Below are positions 47,099-56,179 of a stretch of DNA of 64,000 bases, piece by piece. A program made the translations under genes and the position numbers. Source of the DNA: GCA-020352575 sp964600365 (lineage in GTDB: Bacteria > Actinomycetota > Acidimicrobiia > Spongiisociales > JAENVV01); assembly GCA_964600365.1 (NCBI GenBank), contig CAZRJG010000004.1:1-64000 (forward strand). Direction: 5' to 3'. The notes beneath the pieces were generated by a model, which worked only from the letters and a program-made list of their open reading frames with translations, did no database searches and was not told where the DNA came from. The first letter of the stretch is position 1. Each line of letters starts with the position of its first letter.

Positions 47099-48553
47099 GT
47101 GCGCTTCCGCCACCTCCTCCACGTCGTCGGCGCTGTGGTCGCCGCCTCCGGCGCAGCCATGTTCTCCGCCGTGGTGGTCGGGGCCTTCTACCAGGAGTGG
47201 TCCGACGCGGTCGGCATCGCGTTCGCCGGGACCATCACGGTCGCGTTCGGAGTGACCCTGTGGCGGGCCTTCCCCCGGCCCGGGGAGCTCACCACCCGGG
47301 AAGGGTTCGCCGCCGTGGGGCTCTCGTGGATCCTCATGGTCCTGTTCGGGGCGTTGCCGTACGTACTCACGCGGTCCATCACCAGTGTGAGCGATGCCGT
47401 GTTCGAAGCGGCCGCGGGATTCACCACCACCGGCGCCTCGATCATGGGTGGAGTCGAATTCGCGACGTTCTCCCATGCGATGTTCTTCTGGCGGTCGCTC
47501 ACCCAGTGGATGGGCGGTATGGGGATCATCGTGCTCTCCGTCGCAATCCTCCCCCTCCTCGGCATGGGCGCTGTCCAGCTCGCCAGGGCAGAGAGCCCCG
47601 GGCCGACACCTGACCGCCTCACCCCTCGGTTCCGCGAGACGGCGAAGCGGCTCTGGTTGGTCTACCTCGTGCTCACCCTCGCCGAGCTGGTGCTCCTGTG
47701 GGCGGGGGACATGACGTTCTTCGAGGCGCTCAACCACTCGTTCACCACGATGTCCACCGGCGGGTTCAGTACCAATCCCGGCTCCCTGGGCGCCTACTCG
47801 GCCTATGCCCAATGGGTGGTGATCGTCTTCATGGTCCTTGCCGGTGCCTCCTTCTCCCTCCACTTCAAGTGGCTCAAGGAGCCACTCGTCCACTTCCGCA
47901 GCGCCGAGTTCCGGCTCTACTTCGGGATCACGGTCATCGCTGCGCTCGCCATCACCGTTGCCCAGTGGAACGGTGAGATCGAGGAGACGATCCGAACCGG
48001 TTTGTTCACCGCGGCGACGATCATCACGACCACCGGCTATGGCACCGCGGACTTCGCCCTCTGGGAGCCGGCGCTCCAGGTGGGCATCGTTGGGATGATG
48101 TTCATCGGCGGCATGGCGGGATCGACGTCGGGTTCGGTGAAGGTGTACCGGCTCGAGGTGCTCTCCATCGCCTCTCGGATGGACGTGCGGCGACTCATCT
48201 ACCCGCGTGGTGTGTTCGTGACCCGCGTCGACAAGAAGGCCGTGCCCGATGCCATCGTCGAGGCGATCCAGACCTTCTTCCTCCTCTACATGTTCGCCTT
48301 CATGACCGGGACGTTGCTGCTCTCGGTGGTGGAGTGGATCACCGGCGGGCACCTTGCCCTCGTCGACACGGTCTCGGCGGTGGCGTCGTCGCTCGGCAAC
48401 GTCGGCCCGGGCCTGGGAGAGGTGGGGCCCGCAGGCAACTACGCAGGCGTGTCGGACCTCGGCAAGTGGATCCTCAGCGCCCTCATGGTGGTGGGCCGGC
48501 TCGAGATCCTCCCGATCCTCATCCTCTTCAACCGCGATCTCTGGCGTCGTTGA
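47099..48553 (+). CDS. trkH: Trk potassium uptake channel TrkH
   Basis: 484 residues with four M1-P-M2 repeats. Selectivity-filter-like loops are visible: AAAGFTTTGASIM, SFTTMSTGGFSTN, TIITTTGYGTADF and SSLGNVGPGLGEVG, each with the conserved Gly. WMGGMGIIVLSVAILPLLGMG is the TrkH signature. GTG start right after trkA. It imports K+ with TrkA; together with the CPA2 antiporter and Mrp complex it makes this a cation-homeostasis block. Confidence 0.93.
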   Translation: MRFRHLLHVVGAVVAASGAAMFSAVVVGAFYQEWSDAVGIAFAGTITVAFGVTLWRAFPRPGELTTREGFAAVGLSWILMVLFGALPYVLTRSITSVSDAVFEAAAGFTTTGASIMGGVEFATFSHAMFFWRSLTQWMGGMGIIVLSVAILPLLGMGAVQLARAESPGPTPDRLTPRFRETAKRLWLVYLVLTLAELVLLWAGDMTFFEALNHSFTTMSTGGFSTNPGSLGAYSAYAQWVVIVFMVLAGASFSLHFKWLKEPLVHFRSAEFRLYFGITVIAALAITVAQWNGEIEETIRTGLFTAATIITTTGYGTADFALWEPALQVGIVGMMFIGGMAGSTSGSVKVYRLEVLSIASRMDVRRLIYPRGVFVTRVDKKAVPDAIVEAIQTFFLLYMFAFMTGTLLLSVVEWITGGHLALVDTVSAVASSLGNVGPGLGEVGPAGNYAGVSDLGKWILSALMVVGRLEILPILILFNRDLWRR

Positions 48554-48573
48554 CCCGCCCTGCGCTGGGCGGG
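48554..48573 (+). terminator. Hairpin after trkH
   Basis: CCCGCCC (48554-48560) and GGGCGGG (48567-48573) form a perfect 7-bp stem with a 6-base loop right after the stop codon. TAGGAT at 48584-48589 is a candidate -10 box for the next operon. Confidence 0.6.
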
Positions 48574-48669
48574 AAGGTCTGCGTAGGATGAACTCACCGC
48601 GGCCCACGTCCCGTGTGGTGCGGTGTTCTGAGGAGGGAGTTTCTCCTTCCCCAAACGACAGGAGGAAAC

Positions 48670-50097
48670 ATGACCAAACGATGGTGGAAGCTGCTTGCAG
48701 TGCTCACCGTCTTTGCGCTCGTCGCAGCCGCGTGCTCCGGCGACAGCGCAGACGACACCGAGGCCCCGGCGGACACCGGGGCCCCGGCAGCGACCGAGGC
48801 CCCGAATGACACCGATGCCCCGGACGACACCGAAGCTCCGATGGACACGGAGGCTCCGATGGACACCGAGGCTCCGATGGACCTCGCCGGTACGTCCGTA
48901 TCGGTAGCGGGCCCTGAGTCCACCGATGCGGAAGCCGGCGGCTTCATCGCAGCGATGGATGCCTTCTCGGCGGAGACCGGGATCGAGATCACCTATGCGG
49001 GGTCTCGTGACTTCTCGGACAACATCAATGCCCAGGTGCAGGGTGGCAATGCCCCCGACATCGGCATCGTCCCGCAGCCGGGCAAGGTTGCAGACTTCGC
49101 CCGCGAGGGGTACATCTACCCGCTTCCGGATTCCGTTGCCGCCACGGTGAGCGAGTACTGGGGTGCCTTCACGTCCTTCGCGACGGTGGACGGTGCTCTG
49201 GTGGGCGTCCCGAACAAGGCTGACCTGAAGTCGCTGGTGTGGTATCAGCCGGCGCAGTTCGAGGCCAACGGCTATGACATCCCGCAGACGTGGGACGAGC
49301 TCAAGGCACTCACGAACCAGATGATCGCCGACGGCAACACCCCGTGGTGCGTCGGCATCGAGTCCGGCGGCGCCACCGGGTGGGCTTTCACCGACTGGGT
49401 CGAGGACCTCACGCTTCGCTTCGAGGGCCCGGAGTACTACGACTCCTGGGTCGCGGGCGAGACGCCGTTCTCCGATCCTGCGATGCAGGCCATCTGGTCC
49501 GAGATCCTCGACCTGTGGAACACCCCGGGTGCGGTCTTCGCAGCCGGTGGCACGATCGCCGCTACGGCGTTCGGTGCCAATGGTGACCCCCTCGTCGCCG
49601 GCGACTGCCTCATGCACCGTCAGGCCTCGTTCTTCTCGGCGTTCTTCCCAGAGGGCACTCCGGTGGCCGACGGGTCCGAGGGCGCGGTGGACGTGTTCTA
49701 CTTCCCGGCCGTCGGTGATGTGAAGCCGGTGCTCGGCGCCGGTACCCAGGCCGTCGCGTTCCGCGATGCCCCTGAGGTGTGGGCCGTGATGGAGTACATG
49801 GCGACGCCCGAGTTCGCGAACCTTCGCCAGGCCGCACAGGCCGAGATCCTCGGCGGTGGCGGAGTGAACTCCGGCTTCCTGAGTGCTGCTCAGGGTGTGG
49901 ACCTCAGCCTGTGGAACCCGTTCGAGCAGAACCTCATCTCGATCCTGCTCAACGCTGACGTGTTCCGCTTCGACGGCTCGGACCTCATGCCCGCAGCCGT
50001 GGGCGCCGGTTCGTTCTGGTCCGAGGGCACCTCGGCCGTGAACGGAGACAAGTCCGTGGAGGACGCGACGGCGGCGATCGACGCCACCTGGCCGTAG
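48670..50097 (+). CDS. Sugar ABC transporter substrate-binding lipoprotein (alpha-glucoside type)
   Basis: 475 residues. MTKRWWKLLAVLTVFALVAAAC is a lipoprotein signal peptide ending in a lipobox, followed by a linker with DTEAPM repeats, then a family-1 extracellular solute-binding fold (GGNAPDIGIVPQPGKVADF, YQPAQFEANGYDIPQTWDELKALT, GSFWSEGTSAVNGDKSVEDATAAI). CAGGAGGAAAC is an excellent ribosome-binding site. It captures oligosaccharides or glucosides for the two permeases that follow; no ATPase gene is in the operon, so a shared MsiK-like ATPase elsewhere is expected. Confidence 0.9.
   Translation: MTKRWWKLLAVLTVFALVAAACSGDSADDTEAPADTGAPAATEAPNDTDAPDDTEAPMDTEAPMDTEAPMDLAGTSVSVAGPESTDAEAGGFIAAMDAFSAETGIEITYAGSRDFSDNINAQVQGGNAPDIGIVPQPGKVADFAREGYIYPLPDSVAATVSEYWGAFTSFATVDGALVGVPNKADLKSLVWYQPAQFEANGYDIPQTWDELKALTNQMIADGNTPWCVGIESGGATGWAFTDWVEDLTLRFEGPEYYDSWVAGETPFSDPAMQAIWSEILDLWNTPGAVFAAGGTIAATAFGANGDPLVAGDCLMHRQASFFSAFFPEGTPVADGSEGAVDVFYFPAVGDVKPVLGAGTQAVAFRDAPEVWAVMEYMATPEFANLRQAAQAEILGGGGVNSGFLSAAQGVDLSLWNPFEQNLISILLNADVFRFDGSDLMPAAVGAGSFWSEGTSAVNGDKSVEDATAAIDATWP
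48832..48885 (+). repeat. Three 18-bp tandem repeats in the lipoprotein linker
   Basis: GARGCTCCGATGGACACB repeats at 48832-48849, 48850-48867 and 48868-48885, coding EAPMDT three times. The upstream linker (TEAPADTGAPAATEAP…DAPDDTEAP) shows older, diverged copies. Slippage could vary linker length between strains. Confidence 0.8.
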
Positions 50098-50129
50098 TCC
50101 GACACGAACCGTTTCGGTTCCCTAGTGTG

Positions 50130-50159
50130 GAGGGGGGGATGCTCCGGCATCCCCCCCTC
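50130..50159 (+). terminator. Perfect 13-bp hairpin between binding protein and permease genes
   Basis: GAGGGGGGGATGC (50130-50142) and GCATCCCCCCCTC (50147-50159) pair around a TCCG tetraloop. Because the operon continues, this is probably an attenuator that lets the binding protein be made in excess, or protects the 3' end of its mRNA. The small stem GAACC/GGTTC at 50106-50120 lies just before. Confidence 0.75.
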
Positions 50160-50184
50160 TGCTGTCTAGGGATTGGAGGAGTCC

Positions 50185-52305
50185 TTGGAGAAGGTGCTCA
50201 GCACGCTGTGGGGAGTGGTCATCGCCATCGTGGCGTCCGGTGTGCTCTTCATCGGTGCCAACAAGTGGTTCGACCTCGCCCGACGCAACTGGTCCTGGTT
50301 CTCAATGGTGACCGGTGGCCTCATCAGCGGTTTGACCGCCGGTCTTCTGGCCGGGAACCGCGTCTCGATCTGGCAGTTCTCCTACCCCGAAGGCGAGTCC
50401 GGGGTGAGCGCGTGGCTCTACGTGCTCGTTGCGATCGTCGCAGGAGCAGCCGTGGCCGGGCTGCTCTCGGGGACCGAGGGCATGCCGAAGCGCTTGCTCG
50501 TCGGCGGAGGCGGAGGCCTCCTCGTGGGCGCCATGCACGGCGTCTTCCTCGCAGAGGCGGCGTACCCGGCCCTGCGCATCATCCCGCTGCTCGTTTGGCC
50601 GATCGGCGGCGCCGTGGTCGGATACGGGCTGGGCCTCATCGGGAGCGGGAGTGCGCTCCGCAGAGCCATCGACCTTGCGACCATTGGCTGGCTGGTCGGC
50701 GCATGGCTGGTGCCGACGATCGGCGGCGGCACCGCGGTCGAGGCCATCGCCGCCATGGGCTTGCTCGGACTGGGTCTCGGTACCCGTGTGGCGATCACCG
50801 GGGCAGCCGGGTACGTCAGGCGTGAGGAGATCGCGGTCAACTCTCGGGCGACCATCTTCCTCTTCCCAGCGATCCTCTTCATCTCCGTCTCGCTGATCAT
50901 CCCGACGATCAGGACGATCTGGCTCTCCCTCCTCAACGCCCGAAGCGTCGAGTTCGTGGGCTACCAGAACTTCGTCACGATCTTCACCGATCCGGGCATC
51001 TTCAAGATCGAGGACTGGGCGTACATGTTCACCCAGAACCTCTTCATCGTCGGCGCCTTCCTCGGCGCAGTCGGCTTGGTCCTCTCGTGGTTCGCCGCTC
51101 GCAAGCGGGGGAACCCGCCGAGCATGGTCTCGGTGGGACTGGGCGGGAGCGCTGCGCTCCTGCTCGCCGTCGGGTTCGTGCTCAACTACCTATCCGAGCC
51201 CGCCGAGGACGCAGGAGCGTTCGAGATCGCAGCGACGTGGCCGGTGCTCATCGGCTTCCTCTTGTTGGCTGCTGCGCTCATCTTCGCCGCTGTCTCGGCC
51301 CGTACGGGTGGCCATGCGGTGGACTGGACACCATCGACGATGGGTTCGGTCGGTGTCGGGGTCTTCCTGTTGTTCTTCGGTGCCTTCGCGACACTCCGAG
51401 GGACGATCTTCAACAACCTGTGGTGGGTGGTCGGCGTGGTCGGCCTCGCGACCTCGCTGGGTCTGATGATCGCCGTGCTCGCGGACCGATCGAAGAGCGA
51501 GACCATCGCCAAGTCGTTGATCTTCATGCCCATGGCGATCTCCTTCGTGGGTGCCGGCATCATCTGGCGATTCATGTACATCGCCCGCCCGATCCAGAAG
51601 GATCAGACCGGCATCCTCAACACGCCCTGGGTGTGGCTGGGGAAGATCAGCACCGAGGGCGGCACGGGGCGCATGGTGCTCACCGTGATCCTCGTGGCCT
51701 TTGCCGCTGCCCTTGCGTACCTTGCCTACCGGGGCCTCGCCGCTCGTGAGAACGGGCTTGCCGCCGGTAGCTTCCTCGCCACCCTGCCGCCGGTGTGGTT
51801 GGCGTGGCGGCTCTGGGAGGGTTCGGGGATTGGTGGTGTGGTCCAGACGGAGAACGGATTCTTCCCCGAGCCGATCTTCTTCCTCCAGACCTCACCCTTC
51901 AACAACTTCTGGTTGATGGTGGTGTTGATCTGGATCCAGACCGGGTTCGCAATGGTCATCATGTCTGCCTCGATCAAGGCGGTCCCCGCCGAGCTCATCG
52001 AAGCCTCCAAGGTGGATGGTGCCACCGAGGGCCAGACGTTCTGGAGTGTCACGATCCCGCAGATCGCCTCGACGATCGGCGTGGTGGTCACGACACTCAT
52101 CGTCCTCGTCATGAAGGTGTTCGACATCGTGAAGGTGATGACGAATGGCAACTTCGACACGCAGGTCCTCGCCAATGAGATGTGGCAGAAGGCGTTCACC
52201 GAGTCCAACTTCGGAGTCGGGTCTGCGGTCGCCGTGGTCCTGTTCGTCTCGGTGTTGCCCGTGATGTACATCAACATCCGCCGGATGCAGGAGGGGGGGG
52301 CCTGA
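50185..52305 (+). CDS. Sugar ABC transporter permease, MalF type, enlarged
   Basis: About 706 residues, more than twice the 290-320 of most MalF-type permeases. The inner-membrane permease core ends with the EAA loop ELIEASKVDGATEGQTFWSVTIPQI (about residues 610-634) that contacts the ATPase. Residues 1-215 form an extra Gly-rich, hydrophobic region of six to seven segments (GGLISGLTAGLLAG, GGAVVGYGLGLIGSG), and further insertions lie at residues 330-400. Start uncertain: TTG 50185 has GGAGGA at 50175-50180; TTG 50173 and GTG 50194 are alternatives. It overlaps the MalG-type gene by one base. Confidence 0.85.
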   Translation: MEKVLSTLWGVVIAIVASGVLFIGANKWFDLARRNWSWFSMVTGGLISGLTAGLLAGNRVSIWQFSYPEGESGVSAWLYVLVAIVAGAAVAGLLSGTEGMPKRLLVGGGGGLLVGAMHGVFLAEAAYPALRIIPLLVWPIGGAVVGYGLGLIGSGSALRRAIDLATIGWLVGAWLVPTIGGGTAVEAIAAMGLLGLGLGTRVAITGAAGYVRREEIAVNSRATIFLFPAILFISVSLIIPTIRTIWLSLLNARSVEFVGYQNFVTIFTDPGIFKIEDWAYMFTQNLFIVGAFLGAVGLVLSWFAARKRGNPPSMVSVGLGGSAALLLAVGFVLNYLSEPAEDAGAFEIAATWPVLIGFLLLAAALIFAAVSARTGGHAVDWTPSTMGSVGVGVFLLFFGAFATLRGTIFNNLWWVVGVVGLATSLGLMIAVLADRSKSETIAKSLIFMPMAISFVGAGIIWRFMYIARPIQKDQTGILNTPWVWLGKISTEGGTGRMVLTVILVAFAAALAYLAYRGLAARENGLAAGSFLATLPPVWLAWRLWEGSGIGGVVQTENGFFPEPIFFLQTSPFNNFWLMVVLIWIQTGFAMVIMSASIKAVPAELIEASKVDGATEGQTFWSVTIPQIASTIGVVVTTLIVLVMKVFDIVKVMTNGNFDTQVLANEMWQKAFTESNFGVGSAVAVVLFVSVLPVMYINIRRMQEGGA

Positions 52306-53240
52306 TGGCACTCGTGACAGAAAACGAGAGCGGCCTCGGTCCCCGCATCCACCGGGTGCTCGGATCGCTTCCGACGTGGATCCTCTGGATCATCGTGGTG
52401 TTGTGGAGCCTCCCGACCTTCTCCCTGTTCGTGAACTCGTTCAGGGACCAGGAGGCCCAGCGGACCACCGGCTTCTGGCAGACCCAGATCGACGAGCTCA
52501 CCATCGCGAACTACCGCGAGGTGCTCGAGCCGACGATTGCTGGTGGTCTGTGGGATGCGATCCTGAACTCGTTCGCAATCGCGATTCCCGCAACGATCAT
52601 CCCGATCGCCATTGCGGCCTTCGCGGCGTACGCGTTCGCATGGATCGACTTCAAGGGCCGGCATTGGCTGTTCATCGGCACGGTGTCGCTCATGGCGATC
52701 CCGTTGCAGACGGCGCTCATTCCGCTCCTCCAGATGTATTCCGGGGGTGCCCATTGGACGATCCCGTTCTTCGACAAGACGATCACGCTGTTTCCCGACC
52801 TCGACCTGGCCGGGACGGTGACGGCGGTGTGGCTCACCCACTCCGGGTTCGGCTTGCCGTTCGCGATCTTCCTGCTCCACAACTACATCAGTGGGCTTCC
52901 GAAGGACGTGTTCGAGTCGGCGTTCATCGATGGCGCAGACCATTTCACATCGTTCTGGCGACTCGTGGTCCCGCTCTCCGTCCCGGTGCTGGCGGCATTC
53001 GCCATCTTCCAGTTCCTCTGGACCTGGAACGACTACCTCATCGCGATCACAATGATCGGGGCGAATCCCGATGCGCTTCCCGCGACCATCAAGATCGCTG
53101 CGTTGGCGGGTGAGTTCGGCATCCGTGAGCACCTGCTGGCTGCTGGCGCGTTCGTCCAGGCGTTCGTGCCGATCGTGGTGTTCTTCGCCCTCCAGCGATT
53201 CTTCGTCCGAGGGATCCTGGCGGGGTCAGTCAAGGGTTGA
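52305..53240 (+). CDS. Sugar ABC transporter permease, MalG type
   Basis: 311 residues with six membrane segments. FAIFLLHNYISGLPKDVFESAFIDGADHFTSFWRLVVPLSVPVL contains the EAA loop (SAFIDGADHFTSFWRLVVP). It pairs with the MalF-type permease. The ATG overlaps the previous stop (TGATG), preceded by a run of eight G. Confidence 0.92.
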   Translation: MALVTENESGLGPRIHRVLGSLPTWILWIIVVLWSLPTFSLFVNSFRDQEAQRTTGFWQTQIDELTIANYREVLEPTIAGGLWDAILNSFAIAIPATIIPIAIAAFAAYAFAWIDFKGRHWLFIGTVSLMAIPLQTALIPLLQMYSGGAHWTIPFFDKTITLFPDLDLAGTVTAVWLTHSGFGLPFAIFLLHNYISGLPKDVFESAFIDGADHFTSFWRLVVPLSVPVLAAFAIFQFLWTWNDYLIAITMIGANPDALPATIKIAALAGEFGIREHLLAAGAFVQAFVPIVVFFALQRFFVRGILAGSVKG

Positions 53241-53244
53241 GACA

Positions 53245-53279
53245 GTCATCAGTCATCAGTTGTCAGTTGTCAGTTGTCA
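53245..53279 (+). repeat. Five tandem 7-bp repeats
   Basis: GTCATCA twice (53245-53258) then GTTGTCA three times (53259-53279), immediately after the permease stop. Heptameric repeats of this kind are known in a few bacterial groups; function is unknown. A second pair, GCTGATGGCTGGC (53321-53333) and GCTGATCGCTGGC (53342-53354), lies after the terminator. Confidence 0.8.
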
Positions 53280-53291
53280 GGATGAACTGAA

Positions 53292-53320
53292 GAAGGGCCC
53301 CCGCAGTGTGGGGGCCCTTC
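53292..53320. terminator. Bidirectional hairpin between convergent genes
   Basis: GAAGGGCCCCC (53292-53302) and GGGGGCCCTTC (53310-53320) form a perfect 11-bp stem with a 7-base loop. Serves the sugar-transport operon on the plus strand and the oxidoreductase on the minus strand. Confidence 0.8.
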
Positions 53321-53354
53321 GCTGATGGCTGGCGACTGAAGGCTGATCGCTGGC

Positions 53355-54428
53355 TCAGCCAAGCACCTCGTCCATCGCGACCCAACGCCTCTCGTCGATG
53401 CTCTTGTGGGCGGCGACGCCTATGGCAACCGACAGGAGGCCGTCCTCGATCGAGACCTTCGGGCCGTCGTCGAGCTCGCCCCGGCAGAGGGCGATGAAGT
53501 CCATGTGCTCGAGTTGGCTCGAGCCGTGGTGGTGGCCCATGTAGGTGATCCGATCGTCGTGGACCTCGTGGGCCTCGACGTCGCCGATGAAGTGTGTGCC
53601 GCGTGTGCCGATGCGGACGATGTCCTCGGGGATGAGTGCCTCGACCTTCCCCTTGTCGCCCACGGCGACGATCTCCTCCTGGTTATGGGTTGCCTCGGCG
53701 AACATGCAGAGGTCGAGCATGGCTCGCTCGCCGCCTGCGTACTCCACGACCACGTACGCGTTGTCGAGGATGTCGGGGATGCGTCCGTCGTACTCCTCGT
53801 CGAGGTGGTTCACGTCCTGGGCACCCGACGCCATGACCCGCACCGGGTCCTCCCCGATGATGTGGTTCATGAGGTCGAAGAAGTGGCAGCACTTCTCGAC
53901 GAGCGTCCCGCCCGTGTTCTCGCTGAAGCGGTTCCAGTCGTGCACCTTGGGGAGGAACGGGAAGCGATGCTCGCGGATGGCGAGCATTCTCAGGTTGCCC
54001 ACTGCGCCCCCGTGGACCTCGTCGATCAACCGGGCGACCGGAGGCATGTACCGGTACTCGAGACCGACCCAGGTGACCGCGTCGCGACCCTTTGCTGCCT
54101 CGACCACGGTTCGGCAGTCTTCGACCGTGGTGCACAGGGGCTTCTCCACGAGGATGTTGAGGTCGGTCCGCAGCGCGTCCCCGAGCACGTCGACGTGCGT
54201 GAAGTTGGGAGTGGCGATGACCACCCCATCGCAGAGGCCGGAGTCGAGGAGGTCGCGGTGGTCCTCGAATCCCTGCGCCTCCGGCGCGATCGTGTGCGCC
54301 TGGACGCGTGATCGCTCGTGGGGGTCGGCATACGCCGTGACCTCGGCTCCCTCGATGTGGTGGACGTTCATCATGTGTTCGATACCCATCATTCCGGTAC
54401 CGATCACGCCGTAGCGGAAGGGCTGCAT
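53355..54428 (-). CDS. Gfo/Idh/MocA-family sugar dehydrogenase
   Basis: 357 residues. YGVIGTGMMGIEHMMN is the N-terminal NAD(P) motif, ATPNFTHVDVLGDAL and EKPLCTTVEDC hold the catalytic-site Lys (EKP), and the C-terminal beta-sheet domain follows, with WNRFSENTGGTLVEKCCHFFDLMNHI containing the family's second substrate motif. These enzymes oxidise sugars or inositols, or act as sugar racemising NAD enzymes. It converges with the transporter operon and is divergent from the glucosidase gene, so it belongs to the same sugar module. Confidence 0.9.
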   Translation of the reverse strand: MQPFRYGVIGTGMMGIEHMMNVHHIEGAEVTAYADPHERSRVQAHTIAPEAQGFEDHRDLLDSGLCDGVVIATPNFTHVDVLGDALRTDLNILVEKPLCTTVEDCRTVVEAAKGRDAVTWVGLEYRYMPPVARLIDEVHGGAVGNLRMLAIREHRFPFLPKVHDWNRFSENTGGTLVEKCCHFFDLMNHIIGEDPVRVMASGAQDVNHLDEEYDGRIPDILDNAYVVVEYAGGERAMLDLCMFAEATHNQEEIVAVGDKGKVEALIPEDIVRIGTRGTHFIGDVEAHEVHDDRITYMGHHHGSSQLEHMDFIALCRGELDDGPKVSIEDGLLSVAIGVAAHKSIDERRWVAMDEVLG

Positions 54429-54488
54429 GGGCAGAGACTACGGGCTGGATGGGCTCCGTGCGCCCCTCGACCGGGCCGCCGAAACGGA

Positions 54489-54494
54489 TAGCCT
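54489..54494 (+). promoter_or_regulatory. TAGCCT -10 box, leaderless start
   Basis: TAGCCT ends 6 bases before the ATG at 54501; no ribosome-binding site. Confidence 0.4.
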
Positions 54495-54500
54495 GCGGGC

Positions 54501-56111
54501 ATGCCCGAGTCGCCGTGGTGGCAGTCCGCCGTCGTGTACCAGATCTATCCGCGCAGCTTCGCCGATGCGGACGGCGACGGGATCGGCGACCTGGCTGGCA
54601 TCACGGGCAAGGTGCCGTACCTCGCGGATGTCCTCGGGGTCGATGCCGTCTGGCTCTCCCCGTTCTACCCGTCCCCCCAGAGGGATTTCGGGTACGACGT
54701 CGTCGACCACACGGGCGTCGCACCCGAGTACGGCACCCTCGAGGACTTCGAGGAGCTCATGTCCGCGTGCCGATCCCATGGGCTCCGGGTGATCGTCGAC
54801 TTCGTGCCGAACCACACGTCCGATCAGCATCCGTGGTTCGTCGAGTCCCGGTCGTCCCGGGATGCCGAGCGGCGGGACTGGTACGTCTGGGCTGATCCGG
54901 GTCCCGACGGTGGTCCGCCGAGCAACTGGTTGAGCGTCTTCGGGGGGTCGGCCTGGGAGTGGGACGAGTCCACTCGCCAGTTCTACCTGCACTCGTTCCT
55001 CACCGAGCAGCCGGACCTCAACTGGCGGAACCCGGAGGTGAGGGCCGCCCAACACGACGTGCTCCGTTTCTGGCTCGACCGCGGTGTGTCCGGGTTCCGG
55101 ATCGACGTCGCCCATCGGATCGCCAAGGACCCCGAGATGCGGGACAACCCTGCAGTGGTCGCAACCGGGGACGAGGGATGGTTCAAGGAACTCGGGGCGT
55201 ACGACGCGCAGCGCCACATCCACGACATGGCGCACCCCGACGTGCATGCGTTCTTCCGGGAGATCCGCAAGGTGCTCGATGCGTACCCCGACACGTACTC
55301 CATCGGTGAGATCCACGAGGAGGATCCCGGGCGCTGGGCGTCGTACCTCGGGGCACGTGGGGACGAACTCCACCAGGTGTTCGACTTCTCGCTCCTCTAC
55401 GCCCCATGGGAGGCCGATGTGCTGCGGAGGCGGCTCGACGAGCAAGAGGCGATCCTCCCGCCCGACGCGTGGCCCAACCATGTGTTGGGGAACCACGACG
55501 AGCCCCGCTTTGCCTTCCGGCGCGGGGCCGACGCTGCCCGCGTGGGGGCGATGTTGCTGCTCACCTCCCGGGGCACCCCCACCCTCTACTACGGGGACGA
55601 GCTGGGGATGACCCAGCCGATCATCGCCCCTGAGGACCAACTCGACCCCTGGGGGCGCACGGGAGAGGTCGTGGGTAGGGACGGGTGCCGGACGCCCATG
55701 CAGTGGACGCCCGACCCTCACGCGGGGTTCTCACCCGAGGGGACGGCTTCGACCTGGCTCCCCGTCCAGGCCGACCACCGCACACGCAACGTCGAGACGC
55801 AGTTGGAGGATGCGGACTCGATGCTCAACCTCCATCGGCGCCTGCTCGCTGCCCGGAAGGCCTCACCGGCGCTCTCCCTCGGTGACTACGTGCCCCGTGC
55901 CGGGGTGCCCGAGGGGATCCTCGCGTGGGAGCGTTCCAGCGGGGAGGACCGTCGGGTGGTCGTCCTCAACCTGGCCACCCGCTACCAGTTCGTTGACCTC
56001 GACGTGGGCGGAGTGGTCGAGGTGTGCACGACCGTCCACCGGGAGGGGGAGCAGGTGGATGGCCGGTTGCTCCTCGGCGCGATGCAAGGAGTGGTCATCC
56101 GCCCGGAGTGA
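54501..56111 (+). CDS. GH13 alpha-glucosidase / oligo-1,6-glucosidase type
   Basis: 536 residues, cytoplasmic (no signal peptide). QIYPRSFADADGDGIGDLAGI is the standard start of oligo-1,6-glucosidase-type GH13 enzymes. The four conserved regions are present: DFVPNHTSDQH (region I), FRIDVAH with nucleophile Asp202 (II), IGEIHE with acid/base Glu270 (III) and LGNHDEPR with Asp333 (IV). It should hydrolyse terminal alpha-glucosidic bonds of the imported oligosaccharide. In several GH13 subfamilies the same fold transfers glucose to acceptors. Located between the transporter and the 2-hydroxyacid dehydrogenase genes. Confidence 0.93.
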   Translation: MPESPWWQSAVVYQIYPRSFADADGDGIGDLAGITGKVPYLADVLGVDAVWLSPFYPSPQRDFGYDVVDHTGVAPEYGTLEDFEELMSACRSHGLRVIVDFVPNHTSDQHPWFVESRSSRDAERRDWYVWADPGPDGGPPSNWLSVFGGSAWEWDESTRQFYLHSFLTEQPDLNWRNPEVRAAQHDVLRFWLDRGVSGFRIDVAHRIAKDPEMRDNPAVVATGDEGWFKELGAYDAQRHIHDMAHPDVHAFFREIRKVLDAYPDTYSIGEIHEEDPGRWASYLGARGDELHQVFDFSLLYAPWEADVLRRRLDEQEAILPPDAWPNHVLGNHDEPRFAFRRGADAARVGAMLLLTSRGTPTLYYGDELGMTQPIIAPEDQLDPWGRTGEVVGRDGCRTPMQWTPDPHAGFSPEGTASTWLPVQADHRTRNVETQLEDADSMLNLHRRLLAARKASPALSLGDYVPRAGVPEGILAWERSSGEDRRVVVLNLATRYQFVDLDVGGVVEVCTTVHREGEQVDGRLLLGAMQGVVIRPE

Positions 56112-56165
56112 TGGCGCAGTGCGCCTGATCGGTGGTGGGGACCTGCCGTCACCCCCCGCGCGCCG

Positions 56166-56171
56166 TAGGCT
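56166..56171 (+). promoter_or_regulatory. TAGGCT -10 box, leaderless start
   Basis: TAGGCT ends 8 bases before the ATG at 56180, without a ribosome-binding site. It would start the operon 56180-61334. Confidence 0.4.
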
Positions 56172-56179
56172 CTCCCCCC

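Noticed and set aside
52293..52300. Run of eight G before the MalG start as a phase-variation tract
   Set aside because: It lies at the very end of the MalF-type gene, where slippage would change only the last residues and the start overlap; no supporting evidence.
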